Part shown: piece by piece, positions 16,462-27,432 of the stretch
Numbering within the stretch: the first letter of the stretch is position 1
How the letters are laid out: each line of letters starts with the position of its first letter
DNA from: Lachnospiraceae bacterium
GTDB lineage: Bacteria > Bacillota > Clostridia > Lachnospirales > Lachnospiraceae
Direction: 5' to 3'
Assembly: GCA_014804795.1 (NCBI GenBank)
Contig: JAAUZC010000053.1
Coordinates: 1 to 64,000, forward strand
DNA length: 64,000 nt
Made by a program: the position numbers and the translations under genes
The notes under the pieces: model-generated
What the model saw: the letters and a program-made list of their open reading frames with translations, nothing else
Databases searched by the model: none
Told to the model about the DNA's origin: nothing

Positions 16462-17891
16462 GTAAAAATTACGAAACAGTCATCGGTCTGGAAGTGCATG
16501 TGGAGCTTGCCACAAAAACAAAAATATTCTGCGGCTGTTCTACCGCTTTCGGCGGAGAGCCAAACAGTCATACCTGTCCGGTCTGTACCGGAATGCCCGG
16601 TTCTCTTCCGGTGTTAAATAAGCAGGTTTTGGAATATGCGATTGCCGTAGGACTTGCCACAAACTGTGAGATCACGCGGGATGCCAAATTTGACAGAAAA
16701 AATTATTTTTATCCCGATAACCCGCAGAACTACCAAATTTCCCAACTCTATCTGCCCATCTGCAGAAACGGAAAGGTGGAGATAGAGACAAAAGGCGGAA
16801 AGAAATTTGTGGGAATCCATGAAATTCATATGGAGGAGGATGCCGGAAAGCTGATTCATGACGAATGGGAAGACTGTTCTTTAGTGGACTATAACCGCTC
16901 CGGCGTGCCGCTTATTGAAATTGTATCGGAGCCGGATATGCGAAATGCGGAGGAAGTGATCGCTTATCTGGAGACGCTGCGGATGTTGATCCAATATCTG
17001 GGGGCTTCCGACTGTAAATTGCAGGAGGGCTCCATGCGGGCTGATGTGAACCTGTCTGTCAGAGAAGTCGGCGCAGAAAAATTCGGCACAAGGACAGAGA
17101 TGAAAAATCTGAACTCTTTCCGCGCTATCATGCATGCTATCGAAAATGAGAGGGAGCGGCAGATCGATCTTCTGGAAGAGGGAAAAGCGGTTGTGCAGGA
17201 GACAAGAAGATGGGATGACAATAAAGGCTATTCCTATGCGATGCGCAGCAAAGAGGACGCTCAGGATTACCGGTATTTCCCGGACCCTGATCTGATGCCG
17301 GTGCATGTGAGCGATGAGATGCTTGAAGAGATACGGGCAAAGCAGCCGGAGTTCCGGCCGGAAAAGATAGAACGATATAAAAGAGAGTTTGATATTCCGG
17401 AGTACGATATCGGTATTATTACGGAAACAAAGCATATGGCGGATCTGTTCGAGGAGACGACAGCACTCTGCGGACAGCCGAAGAAAGTTTCCAATTGGCT
17501 GATGGGGGAGACACTGCGGCTGTTGAAAGAGCGGAACGCCGACGCGGAAGATATCCGGTTTTCGCCAAAGAATCTGGCAAAACTGATTTCTCTTGTGGAC
17601 AGTAAAGCTATCACAGGGCCGGTGGCGAAAGAAGTTTTTGAAAAGATGTTTGAGGAGGACATTGACCCGGAAGTTTATGTGGAGGAGCAGGGGTTAAAAA
17701 CCGTCAATGATGAGGGGGCGCTGCGCACTGCAGTGGAAAAAGTTCTGGTGGAAAATCCTCAGTCTGTAGCAGACTATAAAGGCGGCAAACAGAAAGCCAT
17801 CGGCTTCCTTGTGGGGCAGACGATGAAAGCGATGAAAGGAAAAGCAGACCCGGAGCTGGTAAACCGGATGCTGAAGGAGATGTTGCAGTGA
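16458..17891 (+). CDS. gatB: Asp/Glu-tRNA amidotransferase subunit B
   Basis: 477 residues from ATG 16458 (GGAGG seven bases upstream); the frame open from 16389 lacks a site. GatB phosphorylates and amidates the misacylated tRNA. Visible are YETVIGLEVHVEL, a cysteine cluster FCGCSTAFG / HTCPVCTGMPG that binds zinc, DRKNYFYPDNPQNYQISQ, and the C-terminal helical and YqeY-like tail (AIGFLVGQTMKAMKGKADP). Third gene of gatCAB. Confidence 0.97.
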   Translation: MSKNYETVIGLEVHVELATKTKIFCGCSTAFGGEPNSHTCPVCTGMPGSLPVLNKQVLEYAIAVGLATNCEITRDAKFDRKNYFYPDNPQNYQISQLYLPICRNGKVEIETKGGKKFVGIHEIHMEEDAGKLIHDEWEDCSLVDYNRSGVPLIEIVSEPDMRNAEEVIAYLETLRMLIQYLGASDCKLQEGSMRADVNLSVREVGAEKFGTRTEMKNLNSFRAIMHAIENERERQIDLLEEGKAVVQETRRWDDNKGYSYAMRSKEDAQDYRYFPDPDLMPVHVSDEMLEEIRAKQPEFRPEKIERYKREFDIPEYDIGIITETKHMADLFEETTALCGQPKKVSNWLMGETLRLLKERNADAEDIRFSPKNLAKLISLVDSKAITGPVAKEVFEKMFEEDIDPEVYVEEQGLKTVNDEGALRTAVEKVLVENPQSVADYKGGKQKAIGFLVGQTMKAMKGKADPELVNRMLKEMLQ

Positions 17892-17988
17892 CAGGATATC
17901 AGAATGCCTCAAGGGCATGCGTTCCATACAAGTGTGAAACACATAAAAAATGGAGAGAGGCCACAGTGTCAGGGAAAGGATTTAAGCT

Positions 17989-18672
17989 ATGAAAAAGAAA
18001 ATAATATTGGCATCAGCATCCCCCAGAAGACGGGAACTGCTTACACAGATTGGCTTGACATTCACAGTAATGCCCAGTGACGTGGAGGAAAATCCGGTAA
18101 GTACACTGCCGCAGGATATTGTGATAGAATTATCCAAAGAAAAAGCGCGGGATGTCTGGGAGAAGGTTAAATCAGTGGGCAATGATAATATAGGAAATGA
18201 CACTGCTGTCAGAACGGAGAGCGATATCGATGATTCTCAGATAAGCAGTGCTGATGGTTCTCAAATAAACGGTGCCGATGTCCTTGTCCTCAGCGCAGAT
18301 ACGGTCGTATCGATAGAGGGAGAGATTCTCGGAAAGCCGAAAGATGAGGAAGATGCGGTGCGCATGTTAAGCCTTCTCTCCGGAAAAGAGCATCAGGTTT
18401 ATACCGGCGTCACGATGATCTGGATTTCAGAGGAGAGCAAAAAGGAAGAATATTCTTTCTATGTCTGTACCGGCGTTTTGATGTACCGCATGAACAGGGC
18501 GGAGATCATGGAGTATGTGCGCAGTGGGGAGCCGATGGATAAAGCGGGGGCCTATGGCGTACAGGGAAAAGCGGCGGCATTTATCAAGGCCATCAGAGGC
18601 GAGTACAGTAACGTGGTAGGCCTGCCGGTGGGAAGATTGTACCAGGAGATGAAAGCCTGGGATCTGTTGTGA
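17989..18672 (+). CDS. maf: Maf-family nucleoside triphosphate pyrophosphatase
   Basis: 227 residues. Maf proteins hydrolyse modified or non-canonical NTPs such as dTTP/UTP or m5UTP. Family motifs: ILASASPRRRELL at the N-terminus, SADTVV, KPKDEEDAVRML and GAYGVQGKAA. Compared with the usual ~190-200 residues it carries an extra ~35-residue polar stretch (about 62-97, rich in S, D, N) just before VLVLSADTVV. Separated from gatB by 97 bp. Confidence 0.92.
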   Translation: MKKKIILASASPRRRELLTQIGLTFTVMPSDVEENPVSTLPQDIVIELSKEKARDVWEKVKSVGNDNIGNDTAVRTESDIDDSQISSADGSQINGADVLVLSADTVVSIEGEILGKPKDEEDAVRMLSLLSGKEHQVYTGVTMIWISEESKKEEYSFYVCTGVLMYRMNRAEIMEYVRSGEPMDKAGAYGVQGKAAAFIKAIRGEYSNVVGLPVGRLYQEMKAWDLL

Positions 18673-18678
18673 GAATAA

Positions 18679-18765
18679 ATCATATATTCCTTTGTGCGGA
18701 GAGGTCATAAGGAAGCAAGGGATAATATTAAAAAGATTGCGGAAACATTTGTGGAAAAAGTATAG
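18679..18765 (+). pseudogene. C-terminal tail remnant of an unidentified protein
   Basis: 29 codons with no start, ending HKEARDNIKKIAETFVEKV. It looks like the terminal helix of a deleted gene (flavodoxin or FMN-reductase tails look similar), but this cannot be decided from so little sequence. Confidence 0.25.
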
Positions 18766-18801
18766 TTTGTTTATAAATCTGGAAAAGGAGGTTACGGGAC
18801 A

Positions 18802-19785
18802 ATGAGAAAGGTGAAATGGGGAGTTTTAGGGACTGCCTACATTTTTGAGAGAGATACGGCAGAAGGGATGAAGCAGGCGGAGAATTGCGAACTTTATGCA
18901 ATTGCAGGACGAAGCAGGGAAAAAGCGGATGCGTTCAAAGAAAAATATAGTTTTCAGAAGGCTTACGGAAGTTATGAAGAACTTCTCGCGGATCCCGATG
19001 TGGAGGCTGTTTATATTCCGCTCCCGAATACCATGCACTATGAGTGGACATTGAAAGCGTTAAAAGCAAAAAAACATGTGCTCTGTGAAAAGCCGCTTGC
19101 GCCGACGGCACAGGAAGCGCAGAAGATGTATGAAACAGCGAAGGAGAACGGGGTTTATCTGATGGAGGCATTCGCCTATCAGCACAGTCCTTATATTGCT
19201 GCTCTCTGCAATGAAATCAAAAAAGGCGTGATCGGTGAGATCCGATATATCGAGTCGGCGCTTATTACTTCAGACTATGTTCCCGGTAATATCCGTATGC
19301 GGCGGGAGACGCTTGGCGGCTGTACATATGATCTGGGAGTATACTGCTGCAGCCTGATTCTTCGCATTTTAGGCAGGGAGCCTGAAAAAGTGCAGGCAGT
19401 CAGTACGTTTTCTCCAGAGGGGATAGACCTTTATACGACGGTGCTTATGGAGTATGAAAACGGGGCGAAAGCAAATTTTGTTTGTGGAATGGTGCTTGCG
19501 ACAGAAAAAAATGCCTGTCTGGATCGATTCCAGATTCATGGAACTCTGGGCTCTATCGAATCTGTGAAGTTTGGATTTAACGCACCGGGAGAACTCAGCT
19601 ATCATATCAGGACTTTTGATGGACTGGATGAGGTTCGAATAGTTTCGACGCCCCAAAATTACCGGCTGGAAGTGGAGCAGATGGGGCGCTGCATCACAGA
19701 AAATGAGGCACCGGCCGTTTCAGAGGAGTTTTCGATTGTGAATGCCCGGGTCATTGACCGTGTTCTGCAGGAGATCAACTATTGA
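18802..19785 (+). CDS. Gfo/Idh/MocA-family NAD(P)-dependent oxidoreductase
   Basis: 327 residues. N-terminal Rossmann fold (WGVLGTAYI) and the family signature HVLCEKPLAPTAQEA with the conserved EKP lysine. The C-terminal alpha/beta domain begins near YQHSPYI and contains GGCTYDLGVYC. These enzymes oxidise or reduce sugars, inositols and related compounds. AAGGAGG precedes the ATG. It seems to stand alone, with no sugar transporter nearby, so the substrate is unknown. Confidence 0.9.
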   Translation: MRKVKWGVLGTAYIFERDTAEGMKQAENCELYAIAGRSREKADAFKEKYSFQKAYGSYEELLADPDVEAVYIPLPNTMHYEWTLKALKAKKHVLCEKPLAPTAQEAQKMYETAKENGVYLMEAFAYQHSPYIAALCNEIKKGVIGEIRYIESALITSDYVPGNIRMRRETLGGCTYDLGVYCCSLILRILGREPEKVQAVSTFSPEGIDLYTTVLMEYENGAKANFVCGMVLATEKNACLDRFQIHGTLGSIESVKFGFNAPGELSYHIRTFDGLDEVRIVSTPQNYRLEVEQMGRCITENEAPAVSEEFSIVNARVIDRVLQEINY

Positions 19786-19867
19786 GAAACAGCGGGAATG
19801 TGAGTAATAAGAGAACAGTTGTAAAAAGATTTGCAGAAAAAAGTTGTATTTTTGCATAATCTGCTGG

Positions 19868-19940
19868 TTGAATAAGTTGGACAAATATATTATGATAATC
19901 TGTAATACAATTCTTCGGAAGGGTTGTATTACAGATTTTT
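19868..19940 (+). promoter_or_regulatory. Promoter abutting a strong hairpin with T-run
   Basis: TTGAAT (19868-19873), 17 bp, TATGAT (19891-19896). A 14-bp perfect hairpin AATCTGTAATACAA (19897-19910) / TTGTATTACAGATT (19924-19937) with a TTCTTCGGAAGGG loop follows at once, then TTT. It can terminate the oxidoreductase transcript. If the promoter is real, the hairpin would lie at the very 5' end of the next transcript. Confidence 0.6.
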
Positions 19941-20003
19941 AACATAAGGACAGATTGCAAAGAATCTGGATGTTATTTAGTATAAAAGGAATGGAGGTGG
20001 CGT

Positions 20004-20501
20004 ATGAGTGATTCTTATGTAGAGTGCCTTGTAAAGCAAAAGACGCCAACGGTAAAGGTATTTTTGAAGATACTGTTTATGGTGCTGACAGTGCTGTTTT
20101 TTCTGCTCTTCTTTGTGGTCGGCTTTCTGGCGCTTATCATGGCAGTGGTGTGCGGTGTGCTGAGTTATTTTATGACGTTGGAGTGCAGTATAGAGTATGA
20201 ATATCTCTATGTGGACAGAGAGATCAGTATTGATAAGATCAGCGCCCAGAAGAAAAGAAAGACAATAGAAAAACTGAATACGGAAAAGATTGAGATCCTG
20301 GCACCTGTGAATTCATGGCATCTGGATGAGTACCGGAATAGGGAGCTGAAACAAAAGGATTACAGTGTTGGTTATGAAGCGCAGCCTGATCAGCGGTATA
20401 TGCTGATTTATAACAATGAAATGAAGGTGCTGCTTTCTCCCAATTCTGCCTTTGTAGCAGCTATCAAAAGCGTTGCACCCAGAAAAGTATTTACAGACTG
20501 A
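20004..20501 (+). CDS. DUF6106-like membrane protein
   Basis: 165 residues. Two adjacent hydrophobic helices (about residues 20-58) are followed by a ~105-residue cytosolic domain rich in charged residues (YLYVDREISIDKI, MLIYNNEMKVLLSPN). I believe this corresponds to the small clostridial family DUF6106, from memory of its pattern. AATGGAGGTGGCGT precedes the ATG. It lies 35 bp before guaB and may be co-transcribed. Function unknown. Confidence 0.65.
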   Translation: MSDSYVECLVKQKTPTVKVFLKILFMVLTVLFFLLFFVVGFLALIMAVVCGVLSYFMTLECSIEYEYLYVDREISIDKISAQKKRKTIEKLNTEKIEILAPVNSWHLDEYRNRELKQKDYSVGYEAQPDQRYMLIYNNEMKVLLSPNSAFVAAIKSVAPRKVFTD

Positions 20502-20515
20502 CAGGATTTTTTTAA

Positions 20516-21991
<1,476 letters not shown>

Positions 21992-22021
21992 TGAAGAATA
22001 ACGGAACCGGCAGGTGAAGTT

Positions 22022-22282
22022 ATTTGCTACTTCTCGATGAGCGAAGCGAATTGAGAAGGTTCCATTAGATTCAGACAAGGGAAACAGACCGTGGCAGCTT
22101 GCTGGCAAAGGGCTGCTTTCCTTGGCTGATATAGGGCGAATGCCCGCCATGAAATAAGTCGGCTCAATAGAGTAAAGAAATAGAAAGCGTAGATTGCCGA
22201 CTTATGAATGGGCATGGCTCAAGGATATGACAGCAGGGAAAACAGACCGTGACAGCTTGCAAATACAGTGAGGAGAAACATT
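22022..22282 (+). other. Structured intergenic region with direct and inverted repeats
   Basis: A near-identical 19-bp direct repeat starting ACAGACCGTG occurs at 22084-22102 and 22242-22260. Between them a 10-bp perfect inverted repeat ATAAGTCGGC (22154-22163) / GCCGACTTAT (22196-22205) has an outer TGCCC/GGGCA pair (22141, 22210). It lies between guaB and the IMP cyclohydrolase gene. No known purine riboswitch was recognised. Confidence 0.5.
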
Positions 22283-22999
22283 ATGGAAATAAAGTCATTA
22301 CAAGAAGGGTTGCGGGCCAATTCCTATCCGGGGCGCGGCATTGTAATAGGAAGGTCGGCGGACGGAAAGTACGCGGTAACCGCTTACTTTATTATGGGCA
22401 GAAGTGTAAACAGCCGGAATCGGATTTTTGTTAAGGAGGGGGAAGGCATCCGTACAGAAGCCTTTGATCCGTCCAAATTAAGCGATCCGAGTCTGATCAT
22501 CTATGCGCCGGTACGTGTATTGAAAAATCAGACGATTGTCACAAATGGCGATCAGACTGATACGGTTTATGAAGGGCTGGCAGCAGGACAAAGTTTTGAA
22601 GAGGCGCTTGCCACAAGGGAATTTGAGCCGGATGCACCGAATTATACACCAAGAATATCGGGTGTTATGGAAATAAATGAGGGCACATTTTCTTATAAAA
22701 TGTCCATTTTAAAAAGTGCAGACGGTGATCCTTCCTGCTGCAACAGATATACTTTCTCCTATGATAATCCGATAGCCGGGGAAGGACGCTTTGTTCATAC
22801 TTATCAGGCGGACGGCGATCCGCTGCCGAGTTTTGAAGGGGAGCCGGAGCGGATTTTGATCGGGAATGAAGATATTGACAGTTTTGCAAAGTACCTGTGG
22901 GATAGCCTGAATGAAGAGAATAAAGTATCTTTGTTTGTGCGGTATATCGAGATAGAAACCGGGAAATATGAAAGCAGGATCATAAATAAAAACGTGTGA
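22283..22999 (+). CDS. PurO-like IMP cyclohydrolase
   Basis: 238 residues from ATG 22283 (AGGAG seven bases upstream). Matches the archaeal-type IMP cyclohydrolase family: RANSYPGRGIVIGRSADGK, a YFIMGRSVNSRNRIF segment and the conserved APNYTPRISG. It closes FAICAR to IMP, the final de novo purine step. It sits next to a stand-alone AICAR transformylase, so the two steps usually fused in PurH are split here. It lies between guaB and that gene. Confidence 0.9.
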   Translation: MEIKSLQEGLRANSYPGRGIVIGRSADGKYAVTAYFIMGRSVNSRNRIFVKEGEGIRTEAFDPSKLSDPSLIIYAPVRVLKNQTIVTNGDQTDTVYEGLAAGQSFEEALATREFEPDAPNYTPRISGVMEINEGTFSYKMSILKSADGDPSCCNRYTFSYDNPIAGEGRFVHTYQADGDPLPSFEGEPERILIGNEDIDSFAKYLWDSLNEENKVSLFVRYIEIETGKYESRIINKNV

Positions 23000-23056
23000 G
23001 CCGGGCACGGCAACATATAAAGCGACGGAAATAGAAAGAGAAACAGGAGCAGGAAT

Positions 23057-24235
23057 ATGAATGAATTAGAATTAAAATACGGCTGTAATCCGAATCAGAA
23101 GCCGTCCCGTATTTATATGGAAAACGGGAGAGATCTTCCGATAAAGGTTTTAAACGGCAGACCGGGCTATATCAATCTGTTGGATGCTTTTAACGGCTGG
23201 CAGCTTGTGCGGGAATTAAAAGCGGCGACAAAGCTTCCGGCGGCCACCTCTTTTAAGCATGTGTCTCCGGCGGGTGCTGCGGTAGGGCTGCCTCTCAGTG
23301 ACCTGGAGAGAAAGATATACTGGGTGGATGAAAGGGCGGAGATGACGCCTTTAAGCTGCGCTTATGCGAGAGCCAGAGGAGCGGACAGGATGTCTTCTTT
23401 CGGCGATTTTATTGCACTTTCGGATGTCTGTGATAGGGAGACAGCGCTGCTGATCAAGCGGGAAGTTTCGGATGGCATCATTGCACCCGGATATGAGGCG
23501 GAAGCTTTGGAAATACTGAAAGCGAAGAAAAAAGGCGGCTACAATGTCATACAGATCGATCCTGATTATGAACCGGAAAAAATCGAACGGAAGCAGGTTT
23601 TCGGCGTGATCTTTGAACAGGGCCGCAACGATTTAAAGATAGATGAAGAACTGTTTCAGAATATTGTGACGGAAAATAAGGAATTGCCGGACCCGGCAAT
23701 GATCGATCTGATGATTGCGATGATCACCTTAAAGTATACACAGAGCAATTCCGTCTGCTATGCAAAGGGCGGTCAGGCAATCGGAATCGGTGCGGGCCAG
23801 CAGTCCAGAATCCACTGTACAAGGCTTGCGGGAACGAAGGCTGACAACTGGTATCTGCGCCAGGCACCGCAGGTGTTAGAGCTTTCTTTTGTAGATAGCA
23901 TCGGCAGAGCGGATCGGGATAATTCCATTGATCTGTATATCGGAAATGAGTATGAGGATATTTTGACGGAAGGGACATGGCAGAAGTTCTTTAAGGAGAA
24001 ACCGCCTGTCTTTGCAAGAGAGGAAAAGGAGGCATGGCTTGCCGGCAATACGGATGTGGCGCTTTCCTCGGATGCGTTCTTCCCGTTTGGAGATAATATT
24101 GAAAGGGCAAGGAAGAGCGGCGTGCAGTATGTGGCGCAGCCCGGAGGATCCATTCGGGATGACAATGTGATCGAAACCTGTAATAAGTATGGGATGGTAA
24201 TGTGCTTTACGGGGATGAGGCTGTTCCATCATTAA
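23057..24235 (+). CDS. AICAR formyltransferase (stand-alone PurH transformylase)
   Basis: 392 residues, corresponding to the transformylase half of PurH without the N-terminal cyclohydrolase. It transfers a formyl group from 10-formyl-THF to AICAR. Visible: ELKYGCNPNQKPS, TSFKHVSPAGAAVG (active-site Lys-His), a YTQSNSVCYAKGGQAIGIG segment, QQSRIHCTRLAG, and the closing AQPGGSIRDDNVIE. It follows the cyclohydrolase gene after 57 bp. Confidence 0.93.
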   Translation: MNELELKYGCNPNQKPSRIYMENGRDLPIKVLNGRPGYINLLDAFNGWQLVRELKAATKLPAATSFKHVSPAGAAVGLPLSDLERKIYWVDERAEMTPLSCAYARARGADRMSSFGDFIALSDVCDRETALLIKREVSDGIIAPGYEAEALEILKAKKKGGYNVIQIDPDYEPEKIERKQVFGVIFEQGRNDLKIDEELFQNIVTENKELPDPAMIDLMIAMITLKYTQSNSVCYAKGGQAIGIGAGQQSRIHCTRLAGTKADNWYLRQAPQVLELSFVDSIGRADRDNSIDLYIGNEYEDILTEGTWQKFFKEKPPVFAREEKEAWLAGNTDVALSSDAFFPFGDNIERARKSGVQYVAQPGGSIRDDNVIETCNKYGMVMCFTGMRLFHH

Positions 24236-24335
24236 TGAAAAGCGGACGCCCAGGGATATTTCCCCCGGCTGGTTGTAACTTTTATATAGTGCGATCGAAC
24301 AGCAATGAATATATAGAACAAGAGGAAGATAGGAA

Positions 24336-26009
24336 ATGAGTGAAGAAGTGGTTTCAAGGAATTTTATAGAGCAGGAAATTGATAAGGATCTTGCGCAGGG
24401 GGTGTATACCTCTGTCTGTACCAGATTTCCGCCGGAACCAAACGGATATCTGCATATCGGACATGCAAAGAGTATTTTATTGAATTACGGTTTATCCAAA
24501 CAGTATAACGGGAAGTTTAATCTGCGGTTTGACGACACAAATCCGACGAAAGAGAAGACGGAGTTCGTGGAGTCTATCATTGCGGATGTGAAGTGGCTGG
24601 GAGCAGACTATGAGGACAGGCTGTTCTTTGCATCCAATTATTTTGAAAAGATGTATGAGGGCGCGGTGAAGCTGATTAAAAAAGGAAAGGCTTATGTGTC
24701 GGATTTAACGGCGGAACAGATGCGGGAGTACCGCGGGACACTGACCGAGGAAGGAAGGGAAGATCCGAACAGAAACCGCAGTGTGGAAGAAAATCTGGCG
24801 CTGTTTGAGGCGATGAAAAACGGGGAGTTTGCGGATGGCGAAAAGACGCTCCGCGCCAAAATTGATATGGCTTCGCCGAATATGAATATGCGTGATCCGA
24901 TCATCTACAGAGTGGCGCATATGTCTCATCACAATACAGGGGATAAATGGTGTATCTATCCGATGTATGATTATGCACATCCGATTGAGGACGCGGAGGA
25001 GGGCGTGACCCATTCCATCTGTACGCTGGAATTTGAGGATCACAGACCGCTCTATGACTGGGTGCTGCGGGAACTTGAGTATGAGCAGCCGCCCCGGCAG
25101 ATTGAGTTTGCAAAGATGTACCTGACCAATGTGGTGACAGGAAAGCGGTATATCAAGAAGTTGGTGGAAGAGGGCATTGTAGACGGCTGGGATGATCCGA
25201 GGCTTGTATCTATCGCGGCGCTTAGAAGGCGTGGGTTTACACCGGAATCCATCAAGCGTTTTGTAGATCTCTGCGGCGTTTCCAAAGCGCAGTCTTCCGC
25301 AGAATATTCCATGATGGAATATTGCATCAGGGAGGATTTGAAGTTAAAGAAGCCTCGTATGATGGCAATTCTTGATCCGGTCAAACTGGTGATCGACAAT
25401 TATCCCGAGGGGGAGACGGAGGAACTGGAAGTTGCCAACAATCTGGAGAATCCGGAACTTGGCAGCAGGAAAGTACCTTTCGGAAGAGAACTATATATCG
25501 AGCGGGAGGATTTTATGGAGGAACCGCCGAGAAAATATTTCAGGATGTTCCCGGGCAATGAAGTGCGTCTGATGCATGCCTATTTTGTGAAATGTACGGG
25601 ATGCGAAAAGGATGAAAACGGCAATGTAACCGTGGTGCATGGAACTTACGATCCGGAGACCAAGGGCGGCAACAGCCCGGACGGCAGAAAAGTCAAGGGA
25701 ACGATCCACTGGGTAAATGCGGCTACAGCGGTATCCGCGGAAGTGAGGCTGTATGAGAATATTGTGGATGAAGAGAAGGGCGTATATAATGAAGACGGCT
25801 CTTTGAACCTGAATCCGAATTCTCTGAAAGTGTTGAAAGACTGTCGTTTGGAGCCCGCGCTGAAAGAAGCTGTTGCACCGGAAAGCTTTCAGTTTGTGCG
25901 GCAGGGATTTTTCTGTGTGGACAGTAAGGATTCACAGCCGGGCAAACCGGTATTCAACAGAATCGTATCGCTTAAGAGTTCATTTGTACTGCCGAAAAAA
26001 GAATCATAA
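24336..26009 (+). CDS. glnS: Glutaminyl-tRNA synthetase
   Basis: 557 residues, class I synthetase. HIGH motif in [25 protein letters not shown], then the [14 protein letters not shown] region in the KMSKS position and the GlnRS-typical [17 protein letters not shown]. The C-terminal part is the two-barrel anticodon-binding domain. Having GlnRS means Gln-tRNA(Gln) is charged directly, which leaves GatCAB for Asn-tRNA. An intrinsic terminator follows. Confidence 0.97.
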   Translation: MSEEVVSRNFIEQEIDKDLAQGVYTSVCTRFPPEPNGYLHIGHAKSILLNYGLSKQYNGKFNLRFDDTNPTKEKTEFVESIIADVKWLGADYEDRLFFASNYFEKMYEGAVKLIKKGKAYVSDLTAEQMREYRGTLTEEGREDPNRNRSVEENLALFEAMKNGEFADGEKTLRAKIDMASPNMNMRDPIIYRVAHMSHHNTGDKWCIYPMYDYAHPIEDAEEGVTHSICTLEFEDHRPLYDWVLRELEYEQPPRQIEFAKMYLTNVVTGKRYIKKLVEEGIVDGWDDPRLVSIAALRRRGFTPESIKRFVDLCGVSKAQSSAEYSMMEYCIREDLKLKKPRMMAILDPVKLVIDNYPEGETEELEVANNLENPELGSRKVPFGRELYIEREDFMEEPPRKYFRMFPGNEVRLMHAYFVKCTGCEKDENGNVTVVHGTYDPETKGGNSPDGRKVKGTIHWVNAATAVSAEVRLYENIVDEEKGVYNEDGSLNLNPNSLKVLKDCRLEPALKEAVAPESFQFVRQGFFCVDSKDSQPGKPVFNRIVSLKSSFVLPKKES

Positions 26010-26024
26010 ATATGCAAAATAAGT

Positions 26025-26051
26025 TACCCCGCTTTAAAGCGGGGTATTTTT
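26025..26051 (+). terminator. Intrinsic terminator after glnS
   Basis: TACCCCGCTTT / AAAGCGGGGTA forms a perfect 11-bp stem followed by TTTTT. It can also serve the convergent sod gene. Confidence 0.92.
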
Positions 26052-26071
26052 GTGTGAAAAATCAGTTTTTC

Positions 26072-26707
26072 TCATTGTCCCATATTAAAACAGCGTATAT
26101 AATTTCTGTTTGCATTATCCCAGTTGACGACATGAAACCAGTCGTCTATATAGTCTGCTCTTAAATTGTAATGTTTCAGGTAATATGCATGTTCCCAGAC
26201 ATCTATATTGAGAATGGGATACATTCCCAATGGAAATGGAGTATCCTGATTCCCGGTTGTAATAATATCTAATTGTCCGATGGCATTAACGACAAGCCAT
26301 GCGTAGCCGGAACCGAATACGGACAGAGCGGCAGTCTTAAACTGAGCCTGAAAGGATGCATAATTACAAAATTTATTTTTGATAGCTTCATTCAGTCTGC
26401 CAAAAGGCTGTAAAGGTGCGGGATTTGCAAGGTTTGCAAAATAGAATTGATGATTAAAAACACCGCCGCTGTTGTGATTTACGGCAGTTTGGATGTCTTT
26501 TGGAAGACTTGGTACATTCATAATAAGTTCTTCAAGTGTCCAACTCTGGAACTCAGGGTATTTGCTGAGAGTATTGTTAAGATTGTCAATGTAGGTCTGG
26601 AGATGTCTATTGTGGTGCAGCCACATTGTTTTTTCGTCAATGTAAGGCTCCATTGCGCTATAGGCATAAGGCAATGGAGTGTTGATAAATTTATAGTGTT
26701 CGTTCAT
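26072..26707 (-). CDS. Fe/Mn superoxide dismutase family protein
   Basis: 211 residues. The metal ligands are in the expected order: first His in MWLHHNRHLQTYI, second in FNHQFYF, then Asp and His in NIDVWEHAYYLKHYNLRADY. It dismutates superoxide. The start at 26707 has only a weak ribosome binding site. It lies 91 bp downstream of a tetR gene on the same strand, and the two may form one oxidative-stress or redox-responsive unit. Confidence 0.92.
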   Translation of the reverse strand: MNEHYKFINTPLPYAYSAMEPYIDEKTMWLHHNRHLQTYIDNLNNTLSKYPEFQSWTLEELIMNVPSLPKDIQTAVNHNSGGVFNHQFYFANLANPAPLQPFGRLNEAIKNKFCNYASFQAQFKTAALSVFGSGYAWLVVNAIGQLDIITTGNQDTPFPLGMYPILNIDVWEHAYYLKHYNLRADYIDDWFHVVNWDNANRNYIRCFNMGQ

Positions 26708-26798
26708 AATGATATACCGTTTTTTCTAAGTATATGTGCATTATGTGTGTTGTATGATAGACAAAATCCAGAGAAGAACAGCTATTCCCTTAAACATT

Positions 26799-27404
26799 TT
26801 ATTTTGAACTAAACAGTTTTTCCACAAATTCAATATAGGAAATGTTTTCCTTATAAAGTAATTCTACCTGAATGCTGTCTGTCCGGAAGTGTTCTTCCAT
26901 CAGGTTTTTCAGTGTATAGTGCAGAATCCTTTGAAGCTTTGCGGTATCCGTATCGGCAGGAAGTGAACTGAAATCGGCCTGCGCGGCAAATGATTTATAC
27001 AGGTGGTCAAGTTCCTTTTTCTTTTCTTCAATGGCAGGCAAAACTTCTGCCGCATTTTCTGTATTGCATTTTTCCAGAAAAAGCTGCATGAAAGGATAGT
27101 TTTTTAATACCTGCAGCCGTCCTGTCTCAATCTGTTTCAGCAGCGTGAAAAAATTTGTTTCGTCTGCATCAACAGCGGCCTTCAGCTCCATAGACATAAA
27201 GCGCATGCTGTAGTCATGGATAAAGCTGTAAAGCCCCAATTTGGAACCAAAGTAATGAAACAAAAGTCCTTTGCTGATGCCGGCTTCCCGTACAATATCG
27301 TCTGTGCTGGCAAACTGATAGCCCCGCATACTGAAAACTTTCAGGGAGGCATTGATCATACGATCCTGTTTTTCCTTTTTTAAATCAAAAAATTTATCAT
27401 TCAT
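26799..27404 (-). CDS. TetR-family transcriptional regulator
   Basis: 201 residues. The N-terminal helix-turn-helix is textbook TetR: INASLKVFSMRGYQFASTDD, IVREAGISKGLLFHYFGSK. The rest is the helical ligand-binding and dimer domain. A promoter and a palindrome suitable as its own operator lie just upstream (27433-27484). The nearest downstream target is the superoxide dismutase gene; ligand unknown. Confidence 0.92.
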   Translation of the reverse strand: MNDKFFDLKKEKQDRMINASLKVFSMRGYQFASTDDIVREAGISKGLLFHYFGSKLGLYSFIHDYSMRFMSMELKAAVDADETNFFTLLKQIETGRLQVLKNYPFMQLFLEKCNTENAAEVLPAIEEKKKELDHLYKSFAAQADFSSLPADTDTAKLQRILHYTLKNLMEEHFRTDSIQVELLYKENISYIEFVEKLFSSK

Positions 27405-27432
27405 AGTATAGTTGTTCCCATTTCGTGTATAT

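Noticed and set aside
23724-23978. Antisense ORFs inside the purine genes
   Set aside because: They lie wholly inside recognised genes and have no starts or motifs.
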